From NCBI RefSeq assembly GCF_949628215.1, contig NC_134311.1, positions 14,136,582 through 14,200,581 on the forward strand: a stretch of 64,000 nt of DNA, read 5' to 3'. The stretch comes from Phalacrocorax aristotelis (Eukaryota; Chordata; Aves; Suliformes; Phalacrocoracidae). The stretch's first letter is position 1; every line of letters starts with the position of its first letter. The notes beneath the pieces are model-generated. The model was given only the letters and a program-made list of their open reading frames with translations, was not told where the DNA came from and did not search any database. Positions 1 to 11,600 of this stretch are shown one piece after another. Position numbers and translations under genes: made by a program.

Positions 1-904
1 TGCTCTGGTGTGGGCTTGTCCACGGCCACAGACAATTTGGGGTGTCCTGCTCCCACATGGACTCACCCACAGGTCACAGTCCCTTTGGCTCAAGTTCAGC
101 CTGGAGTTCCAGCCTGTCCAGTGCAGCGGCACAGAAACAGCAGTGATGCCCTGGCCATCTGCCAGCCCAGGCGCCTGGCCATTGCTGTTAATAAAATGTT
201 CCCAGGCACAGCAGAGTAAGATGATAAGCAGTACTGCACTATAGCTAGCAGCAAAAGCAAAAAGCAGCCACTAATGAGCACTACCTTCTAATATAATGTA
301 AGGCAAACAAGCCCCATGACAAGCACAGAAAATTATTAATAGCTAAACAGCAATAACAGCTATAAATTTGATCTAGCACATTCCAGTCAAATCTGCTGTT
401 ATTTCAAACCCTATGAGCCCATGTTGGGCGCCAGAAAGGGTTTTCATGGTTTAACTCCAGCCAGCAACTAGGACCCACATAGCTTACTCCCCTCACAGTG
501 GGATGGGGGAGAGAATTGGAAGGGTAAAAGTGAGAAGGCTCGTGGGTTGACATAAGAATTTAACACATAAAGCAATAGCCATGCACACAAGCAAGGCAAA
601 CCAAGAAATTAATTCACAGCTTCCCATGGGCAGGCAGGCATTCAGCCATCTCCAGGAAAGCAGGGCTCCATCACCCATAATGGTTACTTGAGAAGACAAA
701 CACCATCACTCCAAATGTCCCCCCTTCCTTCTTCTTCCCCCAGCTTTATACGCTGAACATGATGTTGTATGGCGTGGGATATCCCTGTGGTCAGTTGGGG
801 TCAGCTGTCCCTGCTGTGCCCTCTCTCAACTTCTTGCCCACCCCCAGACTGCTCACTTTCTTTCTGTGAATAAAATTAACTCTATCCCAGCCAAAACCAG
901 CACA
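1..904 (-). mobile_element. Endogenous retrovirus fossil: 5' LTR, primer-binding site and start of internal region
   Basis: This is the 5' end of a retroviral fossil lying on the minus strand and running off the left edge. The LTR covers about 440-904; it begins (minus strand) with TGTGCTGGTTTTGGCTGGG and matches, from memory, an LTR type spread widely through neoavian genomes. A TATA-like segment is seen near 740-751. Directly after the LTR, at 416-433, is a stretch beginning TGGCGCC that fits a lysine-tRNA primer-binding site, which suggests a class II (ERVK/beta-like) element. Positions 1-415 would be leader and the start of the internal region. No gag or pol is visible in the window, so whether the copy is whole cannot be judged. 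The age looks moderate, within the neoavian radiation, but I cannot date it without the second LTR. Confidence 0.8.
440..904 (-). repeat. Long terminal repeat (5' LTR of the fossil provirus)
   Basis: The segment has the recognisable avian LTR landmarks in minus-strand order: the TGTGCTGG start, a GATAGAGTTAATTTT block, a purine-rich tract before the TATA-like segment, the CCCATGGGAAG block and a GTTAAACCATGA ending. The exact right and left borders are within a few bases because the flanking target-site duplication cannot be compared with the far end. Confidence 0.8.
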
Positions 905-3900
905 TCACTATGCTTTCCTTTCCACTTTGCACCAAGGACAGCTGAAAGTCTGTGTAGCTCCTCATGAACTCTGGTGATTTACTGCTCCACGTGTAACAAA
1001 TCTGGCACCAGTTTCAGTGTCTTAATATGCAAAGCTGCGGGCTATGGTGGCTTAGATGCAGCTTGAGCCTGCTATGAGGCTTCAGCCTTTAGAAAAACAG
1101 ATGGGCAGGTAGATAGCTGGAGGTAGATAGCAACTGCTTGTCCTGTCCATTTTAAATCACAGGTGAGCCTTGGTCCTGAATGCTCCTCACTGAACTGTAC
1201 AAATGTCTTTGCACAGTTAATCCCAGGGAGCCTGCAGCCTGTGGCAAAGCCGGAGCTTTGGAATCTCTCTGTCATATGGTATAGCTGCCTCTCAAGAGGG
1301 ATTGCAAGCCCAAGCTAGTGGCACTGTGAACATGCAGTCATTTGCAATCAGTTCATTTTTCTTAAGTGACAGTGAGATATCCCTTACAGCTATTCAAATA
1401 ATAGAGAGAAGCAACTGTTTCAAAGAAATAGCTTATAATTAAGGTAAGCATTTTATGTTGCAGTGACTCAGTGACTAGCTCATTTACTTGGGTTCCTTTT
1501 ACTAGCTGCTCCGCAGGTGCAAATAAGGGAATTCCAAAGGCAAGTCAGTATTTGGGTCTTGTTTTGTTTAGAACTAACTGGTTTCCAAAACCCCACCTTT
1601 ATTTTAGTATGAGTCTGTGGAAAGAATTTTCCATTTGTTTTGAATAATTTTCAGCTCTGTGGAAAAGATCTGCACAAGTGTTTGGGACTTTTTGATTACA
1701 AAAGATGCTTTTATTGAATGTTATGATTGTGACTTCAGAGTCAAAGACTACTACAAAATATCTAATGTTATTTCCTTTGGGAGTGGGCTTTCCCTGTAAA
1801 GAAGCATTTGATATTTCTGGGTCGTAGCTCAACTTTTCAGTCTTACAATAGAAGTGCAAGGTAACTGTATGATCTGTAAGAACATTTACTCTCCTTATAT
1901 TTTAGCTCTTTATGGAAGATGAGTTTTTTTTTTTAGGCAGCAGTAGAAATACAGACTAGTTAAATGGATTGGAAACTAGCATGGGAAACTAGCATGGAAA
2001 CTTCTGTAAGCTATGTGTCCTGTCTGACAGAAGGTCACCAATTTCATTGTTCCTCAATTCCTGTATTATTAAAGAACTTAATATTACTCACCTGCCACAG
2101 ACCTGATACAGTAGGAATAAACAGGAGCTCAGATGCTGTAGCGGATGAGGCTGTACAAGTTACTTAGGCATAGTTTAGCTTGTATAGTGTATCAGAGTCT
2201 AATTCTCTAATACCTATAACATACTTCCATGATTCACAGAGGAACAGCACTAGTAGTGTCATGTTGCATGTAAGAAGGCAACAATCATTTACATTCTTGT
2301 GCCTTATGCACTTCATTTTCATGGAGAACCTTGAGTACTTTTTCTGCCTGGTTCAAGAAAATGTACAATTGGAATATTGCAGTGCTCTGCAAAATGCCCT
2401 ATCCACCGTGTTAACAAAAATTCTAAGTCTGGGGAGCCTGCAGGTGACTTAAGCTATTTTTTCAAGTGCTTTGTGCCAATAAAGCAGAGGCCAGAATTCA
2501 GACCATACACTTTAACCCAAGGGTTTTATTTTTCCAAGATATCAGAACTCCAAAGTAAGTATTACAAATGAAAGGACTTCCTTAGTTTGAGTTTATGTTG
2601 CAAGGAAGCAATGAAGTGCAAAAGCAGAGAGGTGTGCTATTTGTTTTAATGGATTCAGTGATGTGGGAAGAGGCTTTTCCTCTCACACTTGCCTTTCATA
2701 TGGTGACTCATTCTGAATACTCCTGGCCAACATGAAACACTGGATGTTAAAGCTTTTCTCAAGCAGTGAGGGAGTATCTTTTCACTCATAGATAACCGTG
2801 TTCAAGGATGGCCACAATCTGAAGTCTCAGGTAATAAATGTAACCAGAATTAAGCACTCAGTCCCAGTAAAGACTTCAAATAAGAACCATTGTTTCAACC
2901 AATGTAAAACACTGCAAGTCAGTTCATGACAGCCCTGCTATTTCAACCTATATTGAATAAAGATCTAGGCCAAAAAGGTGATAAGGCTTCCTCCCACCTC
3001 TGAGTTTAAACAGGGCTATTTTGCACATTTTCTTTGAAGAAAGCTTTTACAAATGCTGTTTTCTTCCCTATGAATATGCTTTGTAAATATTCTCATACCA
3101 GCAATCCTAGGGCCATTCGGAGCCCTAGTTACAACACAGGAATAGCTATATACCACAGGTCCAAGTGCCTCCCAGCAGGTTTTTCAATATTTCAGTGCAA
3201 GGTTCAGACCAGGGCTTCTATAATCATATGTAATCAGACCTCAAATGAACTTGGTCTTTGCAGTAGTAGCAGACCCTCAGCATTTACAGAGCAGTTCTCT
3301 AATCTCCAGAGCTATTGCTGCTCCTTGGGATTACCTGTTATTATGCTTAAGACACACACTTTCAGGGCCATCCTCTAAGTGAGTGATCAACAGGAGGTCT
3401 CTGCACCTGGTGCCAAGTACTCACACAGCTGTTTTGCATTTCTCTTAAGGGCAAAGCTTTGTGCCTGCCTGAAGATAGAAACAATTGCAGAAACATTTTT
3501 CAGCATGCTTGAATTATTGATTCTCTCATCATTTGATTAGAGTGCAGATTGCAAACAGGTGATGTGTTGCAGGGGCATCTTTTTCAGCTAGGGAGAGAAA
3601 AGGAGGTTAATTTTCCTGGCTGCTGCTCTCAGACCTTCCTGAGACAGTGACTTACAAAGGAAATCAAACACTTTGCATTCACAGTGTGATGTAAAAAACA
3701 AACAAAAATGAAAACCCAGAGATACTGAGGGTCTGAATATGAATACAGAGTGGAGGCAAAGAAAGAACAGGATGTAGCTGTCATTTGGAGCAGAAGTTTT
3801 GCTTTCTGGTCAGGGAACCTGTTTTGCTCATGGTAGCTTTGTGATTCGTGTGAATCTTGGGGACACTGGCCACATTAGAGCAGCATGTGCCACACAATCC

Positions 3901-4100
3901 TCTTGTGTGGTTTCTCTAACTGTTCCTTAAGGAAGCGGGCCAATGAAGTTTCATCCCCTAAGAAATACATTAATTCACATTTAATCATTATGTTTTAAAA
4001 TGTTCTTCACCACCATTGGCCATAGGTCAGCCAGCTAGATAAACTAAGTCTGGAAGAGCACAGGGCCCTGAAGGAATATAAATCTAAAGACAAGAGCAGG

Positions 4101-4275
4101 ATGGGCATGAAAAATAAACCAAAGCATGAGCCAGTGAACAGCACATACACTTCATCTTTGTGGTTCAGAAAAGGATTTTTTTCCTACTGGAAAATGAAGT
4201 GCAAGCAGAGTTGATTTTGACTGACATTACGTGTTCCTCTAAACCTACAATAAGACAGGAAGGAGACAAACCTCG
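4101..4275 (+). repeat. Left copy of a diverged local duplication
   Basis: This stretch aligns by eye with 4881-5050 in the same orientation. Shared blocks in the same order include an AGCACAT block, TATCTTTGTGGTTTAG-like text (here TCATCTTTGTGGTTCAG), an A-rich stretch, and GTGTTCCTCT at 4231-4240 matching 5006-5015. It could be an old local duplication or two copies of an unrecognised old interspersed repeat. Confidence 0.5.
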
Positions 4276-4880
4276 TATGTCAAGAAGTTAGGCTTTAAGG
4301 GAAAGTATTGTACTCCTCTGTCTCTACCAAAGGTTTTTAGTGAATTGGAGAGTAAAAGCAAAGAGGAAGCAGGCCTGGAAAAGACATAAGTTATTTAATA
4401 ATTTGTTAAAAATTGCTAAACCTTTCTTGTGTAGCATGCAGGAATGATCAATTAGGTTAGGAGAGTTTGTCTATCCCTATTTTGGGGTCATTCATCCCTG
4501 AAGAAACACAATGTAGTGTGAAGTACACAGAGGGTTAAAAGATTTGAGATCTAATTATTGAATAAAGCTTCATATGAGCTTCAAGGGTCAGAACATGTCT
4601 TGAAGGCCTGCACAACTAGTCCATGGTTGTTTTGCTTCCTTTACCAGTCAGAGAGGCTGGAGCTAGTGTCCATACCTGAAACATAAGACCCTCTGACATT
4701 TAAGGACAGTGAAGTCTTTCATGAGCTAAACAGGCAGGAACAGAATATATAGCATGGTTGAGAAGTACCAAGCTTCATGTCATTCTGCTTGTCTCTGGGA
4801 ACAGAGACACTGTTGGCAGATCACCTCTTTTAACCTCAGGAAGGCTAGATTCTTGCAACAGAGCTTCCTCTTGGCCATGA

Positions 4881-5050
4881 GAAGAGTGTGAAAAAATAAC
4901 CATAGGGATTAGCTAATGAATAGCACATCTTGTATCTTTGTGGTTTAGGAAAAAAAAAGTTTGTAATTGAGCAGGGTTATATATAGGGTGGATTTTTATT
5001 CTGCTGTGTTCCTCTATACATCAACAATGGAAGAAGGTGAATAATGCTCA
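4881..5050 (+). repeat. Right copy of a diverged local duplication
   Basis: This is the partner of 4101-4275, about 780 bp away in the same orientation. The clearest shared pieces are GCACAT followed by TATCTTTGTGGTTTAG, and GTGTTCCTCT followed by an ACAT/ACCTACAA stretch. The copies are diverged and carry small length differences. Confidence 0.5.
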
Positions 5051-6714
5051 AACATCAGGAGACTTAATTTAGCACCACCCAGCCTTAAATAACAAATTGA
5101 ACTAATTCGGGTATGCTAAGATTTTGTAGTGACTTAGACAGAAAGCAACTCTAGGCTCAATTATCCACAAGAACATTAAGAAACTGTGTTTATACATCAA
5201 GGGACCCTCTCCCAGCAACAATTCCTGTTAGAGGCTTCAGAGATCCCACACCTCAGCATGGGAAGAAAAAAGAGTTGCTCATTGGCTGGTTATGAACACA
5301 GAACATATGAGCTTCTCTGAACCTAATCCTCATCAGCCACAGCCACATAGGCAGGGATAGCATTTCCATTCCTGGAAGAGTCCCTGTTGTTGGCTTTCCT
5401 TTGCATATGACATACGCCTTCCCAAGTACTCTTTGGTACAGAGCCTTTTCATGTAAAGTGTATATTTGACAAACAACCTCTCTTCCTGCCAGATTTCTGA
5501 TAATGACTTTCCAAAACAAAAACAAAACTACCAAACCCTTGCAATTTGCTGAATTCTTGTAAATATTGCACTTTGCTCCACTCCTGGCATGGCTTTGCCT
5601 CTCTATGTCTTTCTTCTGAAGCTCCTTCACTGAAACCTTAGTTAATCCACCAAACCATAGTTAGACTGAGTTCATCCTGCTGTTGCCATCCTAAATGATT
5701 TAGTAGTATTAATTGTTTAGCCCAGCGTCTCTTACCACTCGAGGATCTCAGCTGTAACCCAGATAAATGTTAAACTCTTCGATTTTCAGTGACACTGCTC
5801 AATAGCACCTTCCCAGATGAAAGCATATGAAACACTAAACATCTGTTCATTGCCAAGTGAAAGCTAATTGTCAGCCTACAGCATACTGCTACCTCATCAA
5901 CTGGCCAGTTAGCACTACTCCAAAGCTCAAGTAATTTCATGTGCTATAAAGTTTAATACCTTGACTGTTCAGCCATAATAGTGTACGAATACTATTTTGT
6001 TTTTACTGGTTTCTATGTTTCAAGCCAGCACAGGTTATGTGAACATATTTATGTAAGTGAACAGATGACTACTTATCATTATATTGCTTGATATTTATTG
6101 ATTAAAGATTGCTTTTGGTAGGTATTAACTTCATGCTTGTGCCACACAGAGCACAAGATGCATAGCTAGTGCTTAGAAAGTAGCAAAGGTGTAGGCTGTG
6201 GTAGCTGTTCTAAGAGTTTTGGACCCGATTGATCATTTATCTTGAGATTTCCAGTATTAATGCCCTTTATGTTGCCTAGGCTACTCCTTTATGTTTCTGG
6301 TATGGTTGGCATAAGTACGTGGTTAGTACCTTGTTCTGAAACGTTGAAATTCCTGTATTATTCTATGCAATGGTTGATGCTGTGTTTACCATCATGAAAT
6401 ATTGTTTGGGACAACTTGGGTAGATAGCTGTTATCTTTTCTGCTTATATTTCCTCTGCCTCACTTGCTGGCATGTGTGTGGCTAGCTGGAGTACTGCCTA
6501 AGTTTCTGTATCAATGAATCTTGGTACAGGTGGCTGCTGTCATCACTTCTGGCCTCCTTGTCTGTCTTTCTGGTCTTTCCAGTTCCCCTGACCTGACTGA
6601 ACCTGTGATATATAAGCTGTTGAGTTTGTCCTTTAATTTTATCTAGTAAGCAAAGGCATGATGAATATGCTATATTTGAAGTTAGTTAAGTGAAACTGCT
6701 CATTTTGTGTGAGA

Positions 6715-6945
6715 AGTGGGGGGAGGACAAGACGCAGTGAGTGCAAACTGAAATACAAGGCATTTTGTCTAAGTAGAAGGCTTTTTTACTGTGAGGGTGG
6801 TCAAACACTGGAAGAGTTTGCCCAGAGAGGCTGTGGTGTCTCCATCCTTGGAGATACTCAAAACCCAACTGGATGTAGTCCTGAGCTACCTGCTGTAGGT
6901 CACCCTCCATGAGGCAGGGCAGCTGGACCGCCAGCCTCAGCTCAT
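6715..6945 (+). mobile_element. CR1 LINE fragment, sense strand
   Basis: The sequence matches the 3' part of CR1 ORF2 and the start of its 3' UTR: GTGAGGGTGGTCAAACACTG, a GAGGCTGTGGTGTCTCCATC block, a TTGGAGATACTCAAAACCC block and the GAGCTACCTGCTGTAGGTCACCC-like stop region. The copy is truncated at both ends and lacks the usual terminal 8-bp repeats. It is non-coding now and is diverged from CR1 sequences known to me, so it is an old copy. Confidence 0.85.
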
Positions 6946-8643
6946 CTCTGGTGCTGGGACACTTTCACAACAACTTGAGCCATGCCAAATTAATATGCTC
7001 AGTCCCAACATCCGGCTTGACAAGGTTCTTTCAGGAACTGTTTCATAGTGAATGAGAAACTCGCTAACATGCTAAACTCTGGGGTACACTGGAGCCTGTC
7101 ACAGCCTCCAGGTCCACCTCAAGCAGACAGTCCCCACTTACTGCTGATGCTTATTCCTGTTCTTTTGCCTTTGGGCCTGATTTAACTTCTCATTTTTTAA
7201 TTCTCCTTCCATGCCCCCTGCTTCCTCCTCCCCCCTCCCCCCCCCAAAAAAAACCCCAACAACAACAAAAAACCAAAAAAGAGAGTATTGCAAAGCACCT
7301 ACTGCTTTCCCACTGGCCCTCAAGCAATAATTGCAGCCCAAGGGCATAGGTTTGTTTAAAAACTGTTACACTGCTCAAACATTTTTTGAAAATTTGACAC
7401 AGCCTCCCTGCAAACAGGGTCTCATAAAGTAAATATTTTCTGGACTTGTCAACATGGACGGAAATACATGACTCATCTAAAAAGGATACTGTTAAAACTT
7501 AAACTGCTGCCTGAATAACCAGCAGTCACCTACAAGACCAGGAGACTTGCTGCACATTCTCTACTTGTTTTATGTACTAGCTCCATTAAATGAATGGGTA
7601 CCCTCAGTGCAGGCACCTTTGCTGATTTTGGTATGTTTAATTAGCGTTAACTTTTTTTCAGGATGGTTCTTTCCTTTTAACTAAATCTGGAGGATAAAAC
7701 TAAGCATCAGTGAACTCAGTGGCAGAACTGCCACCAACTTAATTGGGATCAGGATTCTTCACATGTTCGAAATATTTTCAATTTTTTAAAGCCTTTTCTA
7801 GTAGTGTATTGCTGGGAAAAGTCTTAGATGTTCATGAGGAAGGTGGATTTTTGTAAAGTGTATTGAATGTTTTAGTTACCAGGAGAAAAAGGCTGAAAAC
7901 TTTGAAAACTGTGTACATATCCAGTTTTATTTCAGTTACGTTCTTCAATAGCTACACAGAATACTTTGGAAACTGGACATTAGCTGAATTAAGTATGATT
8001 AGTCTTATTAAAAACCCAAATCTCTGCCCAATCAGTTTTGAAAATCATTGTGCATGAAGCATTTTGCTGCTCCTATTTAAAACAAGATCTAACAAATGAA
8101 ATTGTAAAAAATAAGAAGTAAAAAATGCACAAAACTATCAAAATGGCCTAGAGCATTAAAACCTAAAAGACTGAATCAAAAAAAAAAAAAAGAGCTGCTG
8201 TTAGTTGTATCTAGTGTCCTACCCATAGGTACAGGTGACTGGAAGCTTAGAAGTTTATACAGTTATTAATTACATTGAGAGCGTACATACACATAGGCTT
8301 ATTAGGTAGTGTCAGATGACATTTAAAAACTCTATTTCTGATATTCTCAGTGTGGTATCAGAGTCGGAATGGAAAGGAGGCTAGAATCAGAAAACAAACT
8401 ACTTAATTCTGACAGAAGCCTAAGACAAGGCATCTAACCTCTGAAGTAGTTTATGGCACTAGTTAGCTTAGTGTCCCATAATTGGCATTCGCCTGGGGGA
8501 ACTGCGGGTTGCCTGGAAGCTGCCCTAGTGTACTTCTATGTTCAAGGTATAGAAATATATCTGGCTGACGGCCTTAGCCATGCAAGTCTTCTGTCCCTGG
8601 TTAAACATTCAGCAGGTCTTATGCAAACACACGCTGGTGCATC
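6946..8643. other. Probable CDO1 3' UTR and downstream flank
   Basis: The CDO1 stop codon is at 8644-8646 on the minus strand, so its 3' UTR must run down into this segment. Candidate minus-strand poly(A) signals exist (for example the complement of TTTATT near 7924), but none is decisive. No other coding feature is visible. Short A runs occur at about 8178-8192. Confidence 0.5.
7201..7281. repeat. C-rich tract joined to A-rich tract
   Basis: A pyrimidine stretch with long C runs (7214-7245) passes straight into an A/C stretch (7246-7281). On the minus strand the C runs are G runs of three or more, close enough to form a G-quadruplex. Otherwise it is a simple low-complexity repeat. Confidence 0.8.
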
Positions 8644-8673
8644 TCAGTTGTTCTCCTGTGGCACTGCTGTTGC
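8644..8673 (-). CDS. CDO1: CDO1 coding exon 5 (short last exon)
   Basis: Only 30 coding nt remain: ATAVPQENN and a TGA stop, behind a TTTCTTTTAG acceptor. The ENN ending matches the human terminus (LENN) and the phase is correct, which is why this site was chosen although the exon is too small to stand out as an open frame. Confidence 0.85.
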   Translation of the reverse strand, partial: ATAVPQENN

Positions 8674-11600
8674 CTAAAAGAAAAGAGGAGAGGTTGCTGT
8701 TTTAAGGAGAGAGGCAGTCACCCCCTACTTCATGTTCTCAGCATGGGCCTTTATTCCTGGAGTAGCTCAGCACTTTAAAATACTTAGCGCATTTACTTTC
8801 AGTACTCCTTGCCAGAGTTTTACAGCGGGCTCTGTGCACCTGACAAAATTACCCGCCTTGTCCATTGGCTCTGTGTGACCACAAGCAAGCCCTCAGCAGA
8901 AGGGACAACTGAGGAGTGCTTCCTCCTTCAGGCTGTCTTTTCTCCCCAGTACTCTGCTTTACTTCATTTTAACAGAAAGTGCTTGGAAGACAGGCTGCAA
9001 AGAGAAATCACCTCCCCCAGCAAAATTTCTGGCAGCAGGAACTCATGTGCTGTGACACCCAGGACAAAACTACTTTTCCCTCAGTGAAATCCTGCCTCAG
9101 TATTCTCATGGTTTGTACCTGAACTGAGTAAACAGTTACTTCCATGGGCAAGTCCTTGGACATATTACACACAATTTTAATTATTAGGCCTATATATAAC
9201 TTATTAGGCATTTACTGGAGATTTAGTTAATTAAGACTTCATCATGGCCAGAAGCCACTAGGGATTTACCTCTGTGTTTTACCTGCAGAAAAATTTAAGA
9301 CAAAGAGGAAGCACCGAATGTGCTTCAGCTAGGCAGATATTTTCACTCACTAAAAATACACAAGTATACTTTACACTATTCCCTTGTTGTTTTTAACTTA
9401 CAGCCTTCTGTCTTCCTACAACCTTTTGAGATTTGGTAAGCGGAAGAAAATTTAATTTTCCAGTAAGCTTTCCAGAAACCTTCACTGAGATCAGAAGGTT
9501 TTTGTAGCATGAAGTAATTTCAGGAAGCTGGATGGCCTAGACTTGCTTCCACTTTCTCCCTTACCAGAATTCCATTTATAGGAATTCATGAAAGAGACCC
9601 AATGATTAAAATTTACCTCTCTCCTATAAGCCAGATCCAGCTTCCCACAAAAGGTGCAAACCCTGGCAGATGATTACAGATCAAGGGTAGGAAATTAGTC
9701 CCAATCAAAACATTGCTTGTTATTTTACAAACTTCATATTCATTGAACACTTAAACCAAAAAGGAAAGCAAGCAAACACTGAATTCTTGTGTGAACCTTG
9801 TTCAAAATTTTTCCATGTTTACTTCCCTTTAAAATCTGTATTACAAATTTGAGTTTACTTTCTCAAGGACCTTTCAAACTCAGGAAGGTCAAAGTTTGTG
9901 TTTCAGCTGTTCGGTAAATTTGTAATCACGTAATGTGACAAGCTTCAAAGAAATAGTTTACATGGTACTTGCCGATTATATAAAACTTTAACTGGATCTT
10001 ACTAAGGGCTCACTCCAGGAAACTCCTGAGCACTGTGTTTCTGGCTTCAGTGAAAGGTGAAAGTGTTCTGTATCTAACAAAACCAAACAGTCTTTGAACC
10101 TCTGTGGCTGAACACCAAGAATCTGTCTTTTCTACCCGTATAAGTAGTTATGTTCCCAATGCATGGAAGAGTGCTAAAAGGAACCCTATTAAACTCTCCC
10201 AGATGTCCTAGCTTGGTCCCCCAATGCTGATCTTAAGGTTTCTTTTCTACCCAAATAAAGTCTCATGCCCTTGCTCAAGAATGCAGACAACAGCCAACCA
10301 GCCTACTCTCACTCACAGCACAAGTCTTTTTGTGTCAAAGTTTTGATTTTAAAGAACTAAATTAACTTTATTAAAGAATTCTTTACTTTGCGGAAAGCTA
10401 AAAGGCTTAGAACAACTGACTTGAAATGTGATGCTTTTTGGCAGAACAGTTTAGGCAGGAAATGTTACACATGACTTAAGCTGGCCAAAACAATGTAGCT
10501 GCTTCACAGGTTTCCATTGACTAGGTTACATTTACCATGATTTGCTGCCTGAAGACAATTAGCTAGTAGCAAAAGTCTCATTAATCCTCCTTTCTTCTGG
10601 GAACCGATCTCCTGCTGATACAGGGGAGGCAAGCTACAAAGCCTTCAGCTACAAAGCTACAAAGGAAACTCCACACGAGGGAAGTGCAAACTGACAAGAG
10701 TAGTATTTGGAAACAGATTTTATGCTGGTCCTAGACGGGGATGCCCTGGGGAAGGCGGGACCTCCTGCCTGCCCCGGGGCACCAGCGCCCTGCCCTGCGC
10801 AGGCAGGAGGGCAGCCCCTTGCCGGTCCCCTTTGGGACTGAGGGCTCAGAGCTCAAGGCCGGGTGGGGAGCATGTTATCTCATACTTACGCAGAGGGTCC
10901 TTTCTCCAAACTGGCTGTAGAAGGTCATCTTGACTCTGTGCTTGTGTCCAGTCCTCTGATCAAAGGTGTTACAGCTGTCGAAGGGTGGGCTGTACAAATG
11001 CAGGCTCACAGCAGACTCTGTGTGGCTTATGTTCTCCACACGGTGCAGGCCAATGGAGTCTACACCAGCGAGGGCATGAAATGAGAGGGTGTATTAGTGG
11101 GGTGGTTTAATGAGTTGCTTTTTAAACTGAAACTCAGAAGCAAGTCAATTAGGCATGTCCACACTTTTATGGGCAACAAGTAACTCGGTACAGGGAATTT
11201 GACTGCTATTGTCTAGCAGAGATTCCTAAATACACTGGTAATTCAAAATACCTTATTGTCTTCCACACACTTTATGTAACTTCTGGATTGCCTGCTACAG
11301 GATAAAGGCCAATAGAAATCCATAGAAATTTAAGAAAGGACATGCTGTCAGCAATTTTCTGGTTATCATTCCCAAAGGACTTCAAGGTGATTCACTTTCC
11401 TAGGAGATGCTGTTGTTACAGATGCTCCAAAGCTGGAAGGTTTGTGTTTCTACAAATCAGCAAGATATTTCACTGGAAAAAATTTTTTGTATTCCTAATT
11501 CTCAGCCTGGTAACAAGAATGTTAGTCACATTAAAGGTCAGCTATGTGTATTTGGAGCATGGACTTATTACAGAGATATAGTTGCTTCTACTGCAGGCAC

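Larger units (their letters stand above)
905..6700. other. Non-coding DNA downstream of CDO1
   Basis: No exon of a recognisable gene is seen on either strand. TICAM2 and TMED7, which lie on this side of CDO1 in human, are not recognisable here and must lie beyond the edge or be absent. Open frames of up to 125 codons (for example 5253-5630 minus and 3034-3378 plus) have no recognisable domain and ordinary AT-rich composition. A short tandem of GGAAACTAGCATG is seen at about 1969-2000, and a weak local duplication is listed separately (4101-4275 and 4881-5050). Confidence 0.6.

Noticed and set aside
3034-3378. 114-codon plus-strand frame
   Set aside because: No recognisable domain; Ser-rich chance-like text.
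5253-5630. 125-codon minus-strand frame
   Set aside because: No recognisable domain, no splice-site support and no family resemblance; treated as chance.
905-8643. TICAM2 or TMED7 exons, expected beside CDO1 from human synteny
   Set aside because: No matching protein text was seen on either strand, so they are not claimed.
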